DNA of 64,000 bases, taken from Streptacidiphilus rugosus AM-16 (GTDB lineage: Bacteria; Actinomycetota; Actinomycetes; Streptomycetales; Streptomycetaceae). Location of the stretch: positions 4,836,001-4,900,000 of the forward strand of contig NZ_JQMJ01000004.1 in NCBI RefSeq assembly GCF_000744655.1. Reading direction: 5' to 3'. Position numbers and translations under genes: made by a program. Shown here in pieces: positions 27,126 to 34,822 of the stretch. Within the stretch, counting starts at the first letter, position 1. The number at the start of each line of letters is the position of its first letter. A model generated the notes under the pieces. It saw only the letters and a program-made list of their open reading frames with translations. It was not told the DNA's origin and ran no database searches.

Positions 27126-27449
27126 CTACGGGTCGAGGGGTTCGGGGGCGGGGAGTGTGGTGAGCGCGGCGAGGAGTTCGGCGACGGTGGGGCCGGCGTC
27201 GGCGGGGTGGCGGAGCTTGGTTTCGGGCACGAGGCGGTAGTGGTTGTGGCGGCCCGCGCGGGTGTGGGTGAGGTAGCCGGCCGCTTCGAGGTCGGCGATG
27301 ATGCGCAGCACCGCCCGCTCGGTCAGCAGGCAGCGTGACGCGATGTCGCGTACCCGGATCCCGGGATCGCGGGAGATCTGGACCAGCACCCGGGCGTGGT
27401 TGGTCAGGAACGTCCACTGCGCAGCCCTGGGGGCGGGAACCGGCTCCAT
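27126..27449 (-). CDS. winged-helix transcriptional regulator
   Basis: This 107-aa single-domain regulator reads TFLTNHARVLVQISRDPGIR, DIASRCLLTERAVLRIIADL and EAAGYLTHTRAGRHNHYRL, a MarR/ArsR-type winged helix in which the wing includes RAGRHNHY. No metal site is seen. ATG 27449 matches the expected start of the fold. It is divergent from the small gene at 27606 and may control it. Confidence 0.75.
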   Translation of the reverse strand: MEPVPAPRAAQWTFLTNHARVLVQISRDPGIRVRDIASRCLLTERAVLRIIADLEAAGYLTHTRAGRHNHYRLVPETKLRHPADAGPTVAELLAALTTLPAPEPLDP

Positions 27450-27605
27450 ACTCTCAGGGTCTCCCGGATCACGTGTCACAGCAAACACGACACCAGTTTC
27501 ATGCAACGGTTGACACCCCTCGGATCGGGGGTGACCCTGGGAAAAGCACGCTCGACGAGCCGCACCTGCCCAGGCGCCCGGATACCGCGAAGCGGAGGTG
27601 GAGCT

Positions 27606-27842
27606 GTGACCAGGGAAGAACTGAACGCGTTGGCCGCACTGCTGCGCGAACACGGGACCATGCCGCGTTCCGCCGAGCAGGCTCTCAAAGCCGTCGACGC
27701 CTACCTGACGCTGGCCGAGGGCCACCCCGACGCGGCCGCGCTCACTTCCGAGCACAGCCGCGCACTGGACCTGTGGCACGCCCTGCAGGACGCCGCCGCG
27801 CTCACTTTGCGGCCGGCCCCGTCCAGCCCGCAGGCGGCGTGA
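27606..27842 (+). CDS. small hypothetical helical protein
   Basis: This 78-aa all-helical protein (REELNALAALLREHGTMPRS, AEQALKAVDAYLTLAEG) has GTG 27606 with GGAG upstream. Its stop overlaps the ATG of the following STAS-like gene (TGATG). No family is recognised; coupling suggests a shared regulatory role. Confidence 0.5.
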   Translation: MTREELNALAALLREHGTMPRSAEQALKAVDAYLTLAEGHPDAAALTSEHSRALDLWHALQDAAALTLRPAPSSPQAA

Positions 27843-28180
27843 TGAACGACCGGCCGGAGTGCCAGCCCCGCAGCACCACCGAGGACACGGGCACTGCGCT
27901 GGTCTCCTGCCTGGCCGGTGACCTCGATCTCGATCTCGACGCCAAGGACGTCCTCGCCTTCGACAAACCCTCGCTGGCTTTCCACAGGGTTCTCATCGAC
28001 CTGTCCCTAGACACCTTCTTCTACTCCACCGCCCTGAACGCCCCGCTCGGCCCGCGCCTGCGCGTGGTCTCGAATCGGTGCGGGAGGCGTTCCCCTCTCA
28101 CCTCGGAAACCCTCCAGCGGGCGGCCGTCCGGCTGTCCCCCCGGCGGTCGTCCTGGAACGGGACGCCTGGTGATCAGTGA
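27842..28180 (+). pseudogene. truncated STAS-domain protein, copy 3
   Basis: The first 65 residues follow the STAS fold (ALVSCLAGDLDLDLDAKDVL, HRVLIDLSLDTFFYSTALNA). After TALNA the sequence becomes Arg/Ser-rich and loses the last strands and helix, which looks like a frameshift. The usual Asp before the phosphoacceptor is Tyr here (F-Y-S-T-A-L-N). It overlaps the GAF gene start by 11 bases. Confidence 0.55.
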
Positions 28181-28910
28181 CGGCATGGCCGAGGTTCTGC
28201 GACTGCTCGAACGCGACGACGGGTTCGACGCCGCAGCTGAGGTTGCTGCGCGCGCCGCGGAGATCCTGGGCGTGGACGGGCTCACGGTGTCGCTTGCGAC
28301 CGGCGGCGACCAAGTGGAACTGATGTGGTGCACCGACGAGGCGGCCGGACAGTTCGAGGACCTGCAGTTCACCCTCGGGGAAGGCCCAGGCCCTGATGCC
28401 GTGCGCAGCGGCGCGATGGTGCTGGTACCCGACCTGGCGCAAGTGCGGCCCGGGCGCTGGCCGGCACTCACTATGGAGTCCGCAGACCTGGACGCCCGCG
28501 CCGTGTTCTGCTTCCCGATGGGGATCGGGGCGATCCGCGTCGGTGTGCTGACCCTGGTGCGCCGGAGCCCGAGGCCGCTGACCGACGGGCAGACCGGTGA
28601 CGCGCAGGTCCTTGCCCACGCCTTGACCGGGCGCGCCCTGGGCAGCGCGGTCCCAGGGCGCAACGGGTCCGCGGTTCCGGCCGATACGCCAGGCACGTTG
28701 CTGCAGGCCGTCGTGCACCAGGCCACCGGCATGGTCAGCGTCCAGCTTGACGTGCCCCTGCCCCAGGCTCTGCTACGGCTGCGCGCGCATGCTTATAGCA
28801 GTGGCCGACCGCTGCTCGACATCTCCAGGGACGTGGTCGCGCGGCGGCTGCGCCTGGACCTCAACGGCAACGGCGACGGAAACCCGTTGCCCGTCTCAGA
28901 CAAGGACTGA
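28170..28910 (+). CDS. GAF and ANTAR-like signalling protein 1
   Basis: This 246-aa protein has an N-terminal GAF sensor domain (RAAEILGVDGLTVSLATGGD to RVGVLTLVRRSP) and a C-terminal three-helix ANTAR-like segment (LLQAVVHQATGMVSVQLDV, LRLRAHAYSSGRPLLDISRD). ANTAR domains bind tandem hexaloop RNA and prevent termination. Here the usual acidic/aromatic signature is partly changed, so RNA binding is unproven. GTG 28170 is used. It is six bases from a second GAF-ANTAR gene; the two may dimerise. Confidence 0.8.
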   Translation: MISDGMAEVLRLLERDDGFDAAAEVAARAAEILGVDGLTVSLATGGDQVELMWCTDEAAGQFEDLQFTLGEGPGPDAVRSGAMVLVPDLAQVRPGRWPALTMESADLDARAVFCFPMGIGAIRVGVLTLVRRSPRPLTDGQTGDAQVLAHALTGRALGSAVPGRNGSAVPADTPGTLLQAVVHQATGMVSVQLDVPLPQALLRLRAHAYSSGRPLLDISRDVVARRLRLDLNGNGDGNPLPVSDKD

Positions 28911-28915
28911 TCGCC

Positions 28916-29656
28916 ATGGCCCGCGAGCAGCAAGTGACCAAGGTCTTCGTGGAGGTCGCCGACTCCCTGATCGACGACTTCGACCTGATCGACTTTCTCC
29001 AGCGACTGTCCGAGCGTTGTGTGGAACTGCTGGACGTGGCCGCGTGCGGGGTGCTGCTGGCCGACGAGCACGACGTGCTCCAGGTGCTGGCCGCCTCGGA
29101 CGAGGACACCCGGCTGCTGGAGCTCTTCGCGCTGCAGCACGACCAGGGCCCGTGCGTGGACTGCTACCGCAGCGGCGAGCCGCGCACCAACATCAACCTC
29201 GACAACCCGGGCGCCGAGCAGGCATGGCCGCAGTTCACCCCGGCCGCCCGCCGGTCCGGGTTCGCCTCCACCAACTCGATCCCCATGCGGCTGCGTGGGA
29301 AAGTCATCGGCGCCCTCGGCCTGTTCCAATACAGCGACCATCATCTCAGCGACGCGGACACGGCCCTGGCCCAGGCCCTGGCGGACCTGGCCACCATCGC
29401 CATCCTGCAGCAGCGCACCCTGGCCCACAGCGAGACCGAGCGCAGCCAACTCCAATACGCGCTCACCAGCCGGATCGTCCTGGAACAGGTCAAGGGCATC
29501 CTCGCCGAGCGCTGGCAGGTCACCACGGACGAGGCGTTCGCCGCCTTCCGCGCCTACGCCCGCGCCCACCACCACCAGATCTCCCGGCTCGCCCGTGCGA
29601 TCGCCGACGGCGAGTTCGACACCGACCAGATTCCCCGTACGGCCCCGCACCGCTGA
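28916..29656 (+). CDS. GAF-ANTAR RNA-binding regulator 2
   Basis: The 246-aa protein has a GAF domain (FLQRLSERCVELLDVAACGV to LGLFQYSDHHLSDADTAL) and a clear C-terminal ANTAR domain (SRIVLEQVKGILAERWQVT, DEAFAAFRAYARAHHHQIS). Proteins of this architecture sense small ligands or redox state and act as antiterminators. Two cysteines in QGPCVDCYRSG could be redox active. Its own target RNA is not evident in adjoining DNA. Confidence 0.88.
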   Translation: MAREQQVTKVFVEVADSLIDDFDLIDFLQRLSERCVELLDVAACGVLLADEHDVLQVLAASDEDTRLLELFALQHDQGPCVDCYRSGEPRTNINLDNPGAEQAWPQFTPAARRSGFASTNSIPMRLRGKVIGALGLFQYSDHHLSDADTALAQALADLATIAILQQRTLAHSETERSQLQYALTSRIVLEQVKGILAERWQVTTDEAFAAFRAYARAHHHQISRLARAIADGEFDTDQIPRTAPHR

Positions 29657-29686
29657 CCGCGCCGGGCGGCCGGCCCAAACAGAGGT

Positions 29687-29880
29687 TCAGCGGCCGCGGC
29701 CGCCGAAGAGGTCGCGGGCCCGGTCGACCAGCCCGGTGCCGGCGGCGAGGAGCTTGTCCAGGGGTGGGGTGTCGGGGGCGATGGAGTGGGGCCGGCGGGC
29801 CTTCTCCTTGGCGGCGCGACCGTCGCCCAGGAACGCGAGGACCTGGCCCGGCGTCAGGAGGACCTCGCCGAACAGCGCGA
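29687..29880 (-). pseudogene. C-terminal gene remnant, unknown family
   Basis: A well-formed minus-strand frame reads ALALFGEVLLTPGQVLAFLG, then LDKLLAAGTGLVDRARDLFG, and ends at a TGA at 29689-29687. There is no start codon and an in-frame stop lies immediately upstream, so only the C-terminus survives. The family was not identified. Confidence 0.4.
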
Positions 29881-30101
29881 GAGCCTGCTCAGCTCAGCGG
29901 CTGACCGCGCTTCGCCCGGAAACCCGACGAGCTGGCCACCCTGACGTGTTGGTTTCGCCTGGATCGAAAGGCGCCTCCTTCATCCGATATCCGCCGCGCC
30001 TGGCCGTCCTGAGCGTTCCAGACACCACGTGTCGGCCGTGTTGGCGCCTACCCGCATCGCGGAACGCCCGAACAGTCCTCCGTCGGAGGCCTCTGGGCCG
30101 A

Positions 30102-30605
30102 CTACCGGGACCATGGGCCTATCCGGCGCGCCCACCCCCACCGCCACCGCCACCGGAACCTCTCTGAGCGGCCGCGCTGGGAAGGCGGGCCTGGTTCCGT
30201 TCCGTCTGGGCCCGGCTCAGGGGCCAGCAGGATGCTCGCGGTGTCGGTCAGGTTGAGCAGTCGGGCGACCATCGGCGTGGGGTGGTGCAGGTGCAGGGAT
30301 GCTCCGGCTGCGGCGGCGCGCTGGTGGGCGTGGAGGAGTTCACCCAGGCCACAGCAATCGCAGAAGCTGGTGTGGGTGAGGTCCACATGGATGGTGCGCG
30401 CGCCGTCGTTCAGGCACTTCGCCAGGGCCTGGCGCAGCAGTGGCACGGTGGCCAGATCGATCTCGCCGATCAGGGTGAGCCGTGTGCTGTTTCCCAGGTC
30501 GTGTCGTTCGATGGTAAGCGTCGCCGTTCCAGTCCGGGTGGCTGCGTCCTGGGGCAGGCCGTGGTTGACGGTCACGGATCGGATCATGCTGCTGTCCGGG
30601 GGCAT
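30102..30605 (-). CDS. STAS-domain protein with Cys at phosphoacceptor site, copy 2
   Basis: This 167-aa protein has STAS segments RLTLIGEIDLATVPLLRQAL, VDLTHTSFCDCCGLGELLHA and MVARLLNLTDTASILL. In this family Asp-Ser-Ser-Gly-Leu carries the serine phosphorylated by RsbW-type kinases; here the motif is D-C-C-G-L, so normal switching is not possible and it may act as an unregulated antagonist or through cysteine chemistry. The C-terminal 35 residues are low-complexity. It lies downstream of the TetR gene on the same strand. Confidence 0.8.
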   Translation of the reverse strand: MPPDSSMIRSVTVNHGLPQDAATRTGTATLTIERHDLGNSTRLTLIGEIDLATVPLLRQALAKCLNDGARTIHVDLTHTSFCDCCGLGELLHAHQRAAAAGASLHLHHPTPMVARLLNLTDTASILLAPEPGPDGTEPGPPSQRGRSERFRWRWRWGWARRIGPWSR

Positions 30606-30873
30606 CCGGCCCTCCTCGACTGTCTCGTGTTTGAGACCGCCGGGGTCGGGGGCAGTCGGAGCAACGCCGCCGAAGCGGCCTGGATCGGACGGGCGTGAAG
30701 TCAGCTACGACCCGGCTTTCCCGTTCGCGCCGACCGGGCAAACAAGTGTTCTGCTTGGAACTGTACGGCTTCGCGGAACTGCGTGGTACTGCCCGGACGG
30801 ACCGGCACCGCACATCTCTGGAGACTCAACTCCCGGCCCTGTCCGGCCTCTGGCAGCCCCCTGTTGAGTCTGG

Positions 30874-31575
30874 TCACATGGCGGTGGTGGTGGCGGTCCG
30901 CAGCCCGGCGAGGAGGATGTCGAGGCCGCGTTCGAGCTCCGCCGCGCCGTCGTAGGAGGCCAGGGTGGAGGCGAGGCCGCGGATGTGCGGGAACTCGTGG
31001 AGGGGCAGCCGGTGCAGTCCCAGGCGCAGGAGGTCGTCGGTCTCGTCGGGGTTTTCGACGATCTCCTGGAGTTCGTTGAGGATATGTCCGTGGAGGAAGC
31101 CGAACAGGGCGCGGTAGATGTGCAGGGCGTCGGCGCCGCTGAAACCGGCCCGCGTGAGCAGGGCGAGGATGTCCTCCAGCGGGCGCAGGGTGCCGCGGGG
31201 GCGTAGGGCGAGCGGGGTGGCCAGCGGGCGGGTGACCAGCAGCGGCACGACGTGTGGGTGGGTCAGCGCGATCCCGCGGTACTTGTGCGCCACCGAGCGT
31301 AGTTGGGCGACCCAGTCGGTGTCGGTCGCGTCCACGGTGAGGTCGGCCAGGACGGTTTCGGCGACTCCGTCGAGCAGGTCCGCCTTGTTCGCCGCGTAGC
31401 GGTACAGGCTCATCGGGTCGCGGCCCAGCGCCCGGGCCAGTCCCCGCATGGAGAGCTTGTCGATGCCGTCGCGGTCGACCATCTCCAACGCGCAGGCCAG
31501 CATGCGCTCGCGGGTGAGCTTGCCGCCCAGGTGCGGTTCGGAGTCCTTGGCCGCCAGGTCGGGTCTCGTGTCCAT
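30874..31575 (-). CDS. TetR/AcrR-family repressor
   Basis: This 233-aa regulator has the N-terminal HTH (RERMLACALEMVDRDGIDKL, SMRGLARALGRDPMSLYRYA) and a TetR_C-like ligand domain (RGIALTHPHVVPLLVTRPLA, ALHIYRALFGFLHGHIL). ATG 31575 was chosen because GGAGG lies nine bases upstream; an ATG-like extension to 31629 is less supported. It is divergent from the membrane/coiled-coil gene at 31738 and two near-identical palindromes lie between them, so self-control and control of that operon are likely. Confidence 0.9.
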   Translation of the reverse strand: MDTRPDLAAKDSEPHLGGKLTRERMLACALEMVDRDGIDKLSMRGLARALGRDPMSLYRYAANKADLLDGVAETVLADLTVDATDTDWVAQLRSVAHKYRGIALTHPHVVPLLVTRPLATPLALRPRGTLRPLEDILALLTRAGFSGADALHIYRALFGFLHGHILNELQEIVENPDETDDLLRLGLHRLPLHEFPHIRGLASTLASYDGAAELERGLDILLAGLRTATTTAM

Positions 31576-31654
31576 GCCGTCACCACCTCCAGCGATGGCC
31601 GGGCCCTCGGTCGCGGGCTCCAGGCCCAAAGATCCGGATACACCCCAAGCTTAG

Positions 31655-31668
31655 CCGTAGACCTACGG
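31655..31668. promoter_or_regulatory. TetR operator 1
   Basis: CCGTAGACCTACGG is a perfect inverted repeat (CCGTAG, AC, CTACGG) in the divergent region upstream of the TetR gene. The same 14-bp core recurs in opposite orientation 27 bases on. Confidence 0.75.
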
Positions 31669-31694
31669 TGTAGACACCGGCAGAGTCACGAGTT

Positions 31695-31708
31695 ACCGTA
31701 GGTCTACG
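31695..31708. promoter_or_regulatory. TetR operator 2
   Basis: ACCGTAGGTCTACG contains the perfect palindrome CGTAGGTCTACG and is the reverse complement of the operator 1 core. It lies 30 bases before ATG 31738, where bound repressor would block transcription of the plus-strand genes. Confidence 0.75.
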
Positions 31709-31737
31709 ACGTAGATCCCTTTTGGGAGGAACACGTC

Positions 31738-32184
31738 ATGATCATTATTCTCGGACTCATCATCCTCGTCGCCGCGGCCGCCCTGGCAGTGGCGGGCATC
31801 TTCGGCAATACCGGCAGTGCGCACGCCGTCAACGGCGCGTTCTCCGTGTTCGGCCACCCCATGAACGGCTCCACCGGCACGCTCTTCCTGTTCGGCATCA
31901 TCGTCGGCGCAGCCGCCATGCTGGGCCTGGGCCTGCTCCTGGCCGGAGCCCACCGCACCTCCCGCCGCGGCCTGGAGGCCCGGCGCGACCTGCGGCACTC
32001 CCGGCACGAGAGGGCCGCCGCCGACAGGGACCGCGACGCGCTGGCCGACCAGCGCGACACCGCCCGCACCCAGGCCGCAACCGCGGGCCAGGAACGCGAC
32101 GCGGCCACCGAACAGCGCGACGGCCTCCTGCGCACCATCCGGCGATCCCGCGCCCAGTCGCCGGGAACTCCCTCCGGCGACTGA
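31738..32184 (+). CDS. two-helix membrane protein with coiled-coil tail
   Basis: The 148-aa protein has an N-terminal transmembrane helix (IIILGLIILVAAAALAVAG), a short loop containing NTGSAHAVNG and FSVFGHPMNG, a second helix (FLFGIIVGAAAMLGLGLLLA), and a charged helical tail (RHERAAADRDRDALADQRD) predicted to form a coiled coil. GGGAGGA precedes ATG 31738. It is controlled by the operators just upstream. A truncated copy of its first 40 codons lies at 52490-52616. Confidence 0.75.
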   Translation: MIIILGLIILVAAAALAVAGIFGNTGSAHAVNGAFSVFGHPMNGSTGTLFLFGIIVGAAAMLGLGLLLAGAHRTSRRGLEARRDLRHSRHERAAADRDRDALADQRDTARTQAATAGQERDAATEQRDGLLRTIRRSRAQSPGTPSGD

Positions 32185-32328
32185 CCGCTCGGCGGAGAGC
32201 CGGAAGGCGAACAGTCACGAGCCCCGCCGGCACCGGCTCGGGCACCGCCCCAGCCACAGCCGGCCGGGCACGACTGTCGGGGCGGCCATGCCCGATCGCC
32301 CCTCGAACACCACACGAAAGGCAACACC

Positions 32329-32502
32329 ATGACCCTGTCCAAGAAAGCCGCCCACAAGGCCGAAGCCGCCAAGGGCGGCGTCAAGAAGGCCGTCGGCCGT
32401 GCCACCGGAGACCGAGCCCTGGAGGCCGAGGGCCGCGGAGACCAGGTCAAGGGTGACACCAAGCAGGCCGGCGCCAAGATCAAGGACGCCTTCAAGCACT
32501 GA
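32329..32502 (+). CDS. CsbD-like general stress protein
   Basis: This 57-aa hydrophilic protein has the family pattern with repeated K-G and G-D residues (KAVGRATGDRALEAEGRGDQ, VKGDTKQAGAKIKDAFKH). CsbD proteins are abundant SigB-controlled stress proteins in Bacillus and actinobacteria with no known biochemical activity. GAAAGG precedes ATG 32329. Confidence 0.88.
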   Translation: MTLSKKAAHKAEAAKGGVKKAVGRATGDRALEAEGRGDQVKGDTKQAGAKIKDAFKH

Positions 32503-32587
32503 GCCATCTGACGGCGGGTGCACTCGCCATGACTCCCGCGTACCGGCTCCGGCCCGCATCCGGGCCTATCAACCGAAGGAACATCGC

Positions 32588-32935
32588 ATGTCTGACATCT
32601 GGGGCTACGGCCCCGCTTCGAAGTACTCCTCCGGCACGGACCTGACCGGCTACAAGGTCGAGGCCACCGACGGTCACGTCGGCAAGGTCGACGACGCCAC
32701 CGAGGAGGTCGGCGCCGCGTTCATCGTCGTCAACTGCAAGCCGTGGCTGATCGGCAAGCACGTGATGCTGCCCGCCGGCACCATCACCCTGGTCGACACT
32801 GACCAGGAGACCATCCACGTCAACCGCACCAAGGACGAGATCAAGAACGCACCCGAGTACGACCCCGAGCTCCACCGCAACGACACCAAGTACCGCACCA
32901 GCGTGGGCACCTACTACGGATCCCAGGGCCGCTGA
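32588..32935 (+). CDS. PRC-barrel domain protein, copy 1
   Basis: This 115-aa protein has a PRC-barrel beta fold: DLTGYKVEATDGHVGKVDDA, AFIVVNCKPWLIGKHVMLP and a helical end DEIKNAPEYDP. Such proteins occur in stress and RNA-related contexts. GAAGGAA precedes ATG 32588. It is probably co-transcribed with the CsbD gene. A second PRC-barrel gene followed by the same kind of small membrane protein lies at 47887-48441. Confidence 0.8.
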   Translation: MSDIWGYGPASKYSSGTDLTGYKVEATDGHVGKVDDATEEVGAAFIVVNCKPWLIGKHVMLPAGTITLVDTDQETIHVNRTKDEIKNAPEYDPELHRNDTKYRTSVGTYYGSQGR

Positions 32936-32980
32936 GCCCAGGACCGGCCCACCCGACTCCAGCCCGAAGAGGAAGGTCTC

Positions 32981-33017
32981 CCTCACGGGACCCGGTCTTG
33001 GACCGGATCCCGTGAGG
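32981..33017 (+). terminator. hairpin between PRC-barrel and small membrane protein genes
   Basis: CCTCACGGGA pairs with TCCCGTGAGG and the inner CCGGTC with GACCGG, giving a 16-bp stem with a single mismatch or bulge and a short loop. No T tract follows, and it sits 24 bases before the next start, so partial termination or mRNA protection are both possible. Confidence 0.6.
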
Positions 33018-33040
33018 GCGCAAGTAAGGAGGTACCTCTC

Positions 33041-33214
33041 ATGGTTCTGTTGATCGTGGTCCTGTTGCTGGCGCTGGTCCTGGGTGGTGCGGGGTTCGCC
33101 CTGCACGCGCTGTGGTGGATCGCGCTGGTCGTCCTGGCCGTGTGGCTGCTCGGCTTTGTCTTCCGCGGCGAGCGCGCCGGCTCCGGCGGCCGCGGCCGCT
33201 GGTACCGCTGGTAA
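33041..33214 (+). CDS. small hydrophobic membrane protein, copy 1
   Basis: The 57-aa protein has two closely spaced transmembrane helices (LLIVVLLLALVLGGAGFALH and WWIALVVLAVWLLGFVF) and a Gly/Arg tail ending RWYRW. GGAGG precedes ATG 33041. It is paralogous to 48274-48441, which also follows a PRC-barrel gene. Confidence 0.7.
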   Translation: MVLLIVVLLLALVLGGAGFALHALWWIALVVLAVWLLGFVFRGERAGSGGRGRWYRW

Positions 33215-33299
33215 CACCCACGCGCCACGCGTCCGTCTCCCGAGGCCGCCCCCTCCGGCGGCCTCGAGGCGGAGGCATACGCCGAAGGGGAGTCGGCAC

Positions 33300-34690
33300 G
33301 CTCGAACACTCTCAAAGGGTGCCCCTATGGTTTTCGTCAAGCTGGCGTGACGGCTGGGGCCTGGTAGAAGGTGCCGTCGCGAAGCATGGCGAAGAGCACG
33401 TCGATGCGTCGCCGGGCGAGCGCGACGATGGCCGCGACGTGGTGCTTTCCTTCCTTGCGTTTCTTGTCGTAGTAGGCCCGTGACTCGGGCTGCTTGAGCG
33501 AGGCGAACGCGGCGAGGTAGAGGGCGCGTTTGAGCTGTTTGTTGCCGCGTCGGGCGGGGTGCTCGCCGCGGATCGACGAGCCGGAGGCTCGGGTGACCGG
33601 TGCGAGGCCTGCGTAGGCGGCCAGGTGCCCGGCGGTGGGGAACGCGGTGCCGTCGCCGACGTCGATGAGGATGCGGGCTGCGGTCCTGACCCCGACTCCG
33701 GGCATGGAGGTCAGGACCTGGGAAAGAGGGTGGGCCTCCAGCAGTTCCTCGATCCGTGCGGCCAGGGTCTTGCGCTGATCCGCGAGGGCGGTGAGGGAGG
33801 AGGCGAGGCTGGGGACGATCAGTGCCGCGGCCTCGGTCCCGGGGACGACGACGGTCTGCGCGTCGAGTGCGGTGAAGATGTCCTCCACCAGGCGCTCGGC
33901 CATGCGCGGGGCCTTCGGCCGCAGCAGCGTGACCAGGCGGCGGCGACCCGCCTTGCGGATCTGGGCGGGTGAGCCGAAGCGCTCCAGCAGGGCCAGGACG
34001 GCGGGGTGGTCCAGGCGCGGGCCCAGGACCTGCTCGAGTGAGGGGTGGACCTGGGTGAGCAGACCGCGCAGGCGGTTCTTGATCCGGGTGGTCTCGGTGG
34101 TGAGGTCGTCGTCGAAGCCGACGATCATCTGCAGCTCGGCAGTGGTCTCATCGGCCGGGTCGATGGCCCGGAGCGTGTGCGGCATCGTGCGCGCGGCGTC
34201 GGCGATGACGTAGGCGTCCCTCGCGTCGGTCTTGGCCTCGCCCGGATACAGGTCCGCGATCCGACGCATGGTCAGCCCGGGGAGGTAGGCGACCCGGCAG
34301 CCCATGTCGCGGGCGACCGCCAGCGGAAGGGCGCCTATAGAGGCGGGCTGGTCGACGACGACGAGCACGGTCCCGTGCTTGGCCTGGAGCTTGGCGAACA
34401 GCTCGCGCAGCTTGGGCTCGGTGTTGGGCAGGGGCTTGTCGAAGGCCTTCTTCCCGGCCGGAGTGAGGGCGGTGGCGTGGTGCTCGCCCTTGCCGACGTC
34501 CAGGCCCAGATAGACGTCGACGGTCTCGTCGTCGGTCACGTGATCCTTGCTTCCCAGCTCCGAACCATCCCGGCCTGCCTGCGGCATCAGCGTGCAGGCA
34601 TCCACGTTACGGAGAGCCTGCCCCACCCGGTACGGGTTGGGCGCCCATGCCCCTGATCAGCGGTCTGCCGATGCCTCCGTGCCCGGTGAC
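33300..34690 (-). mobile_element. IS110-family insertion sequence, ends approximate
   Basis: This covers the transposase and short flanks. IS110 elements lack long terminal inverted repeats, so the ends cannot be fixed by eye. On the transposase 5' side, about 34550-34690 has a palindrome-like CCCACCCGGTACGGGTTGGG. The element separates the CsbD/PRC cluster from the sigma-factor gene. Confidence 0.5.
33337..34539 (-). CDS. IS110-family transposase
   Basis: This 400-aa protein has the N-terminal DEDD domain (VYLGLDVGKGEHHATALTP, TVLVVVDQPASIGALPLAVA, YPGEAKTDARDAYVIADAAR) and the C-terminal Transposase_20 domain (VLTSMPGVGVRTAARILIDV, AYAGLAPVTRASGSSIRG, RRGNKQLKRALYLAAFAS). GTG 34539 follows AAGGA. 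The ORF is intact. Two members of the IS110 family use a bridge RNA encoded next to the transposase; flanking non-coding DNA could encode one. Confidence 0.92.
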   Translation of the reverse strand: MTDDETVDVYLGLDVGKGEHHATALTPAGKKAFDKPLPNTEPKLRELFAKLQAKHGTVLVVVDQPASIGALPLAVARDMGCRVAYLPGLTMRRIADLYPGEAKTDARDAYVIADAARTMPHTLRAIDPADETTAELQMIVGFDDDLTTETTRIKNRLRGLLTQVHPSLEQVLGPRLDHPAVLALLERFGSPAQIRKAGRRRLVTLLRPKAPRMAERLVEDIFTALDAQTVVVPGTEAAALIVPSLASSLTALADQRKTLAARIEELLEAHPLSQVLTSMPGVGVRTAARILIDVGDGTAFPTAGHLAAYAGLAPVTRASGSSIRGEHPARRGNKQLKRALYLAAFASLKQPESRAYYDKKRKEGKHHVAAIVALARRRIDVLFAMLRDGTFYQAPAVTPA

Positions 34691-34822
34691 AGCACCCTTT
34701 CGATCATGACTGACAGGGCTACGGGGTCATGCCGGGACCGGAGGCCGGGAGCCCCGTTGCGGGGCCACGAAGAAGGTAACGGGGCTGCTCACCCAACGAT
34801 GCGCACGGACCGGGAGGACCTC

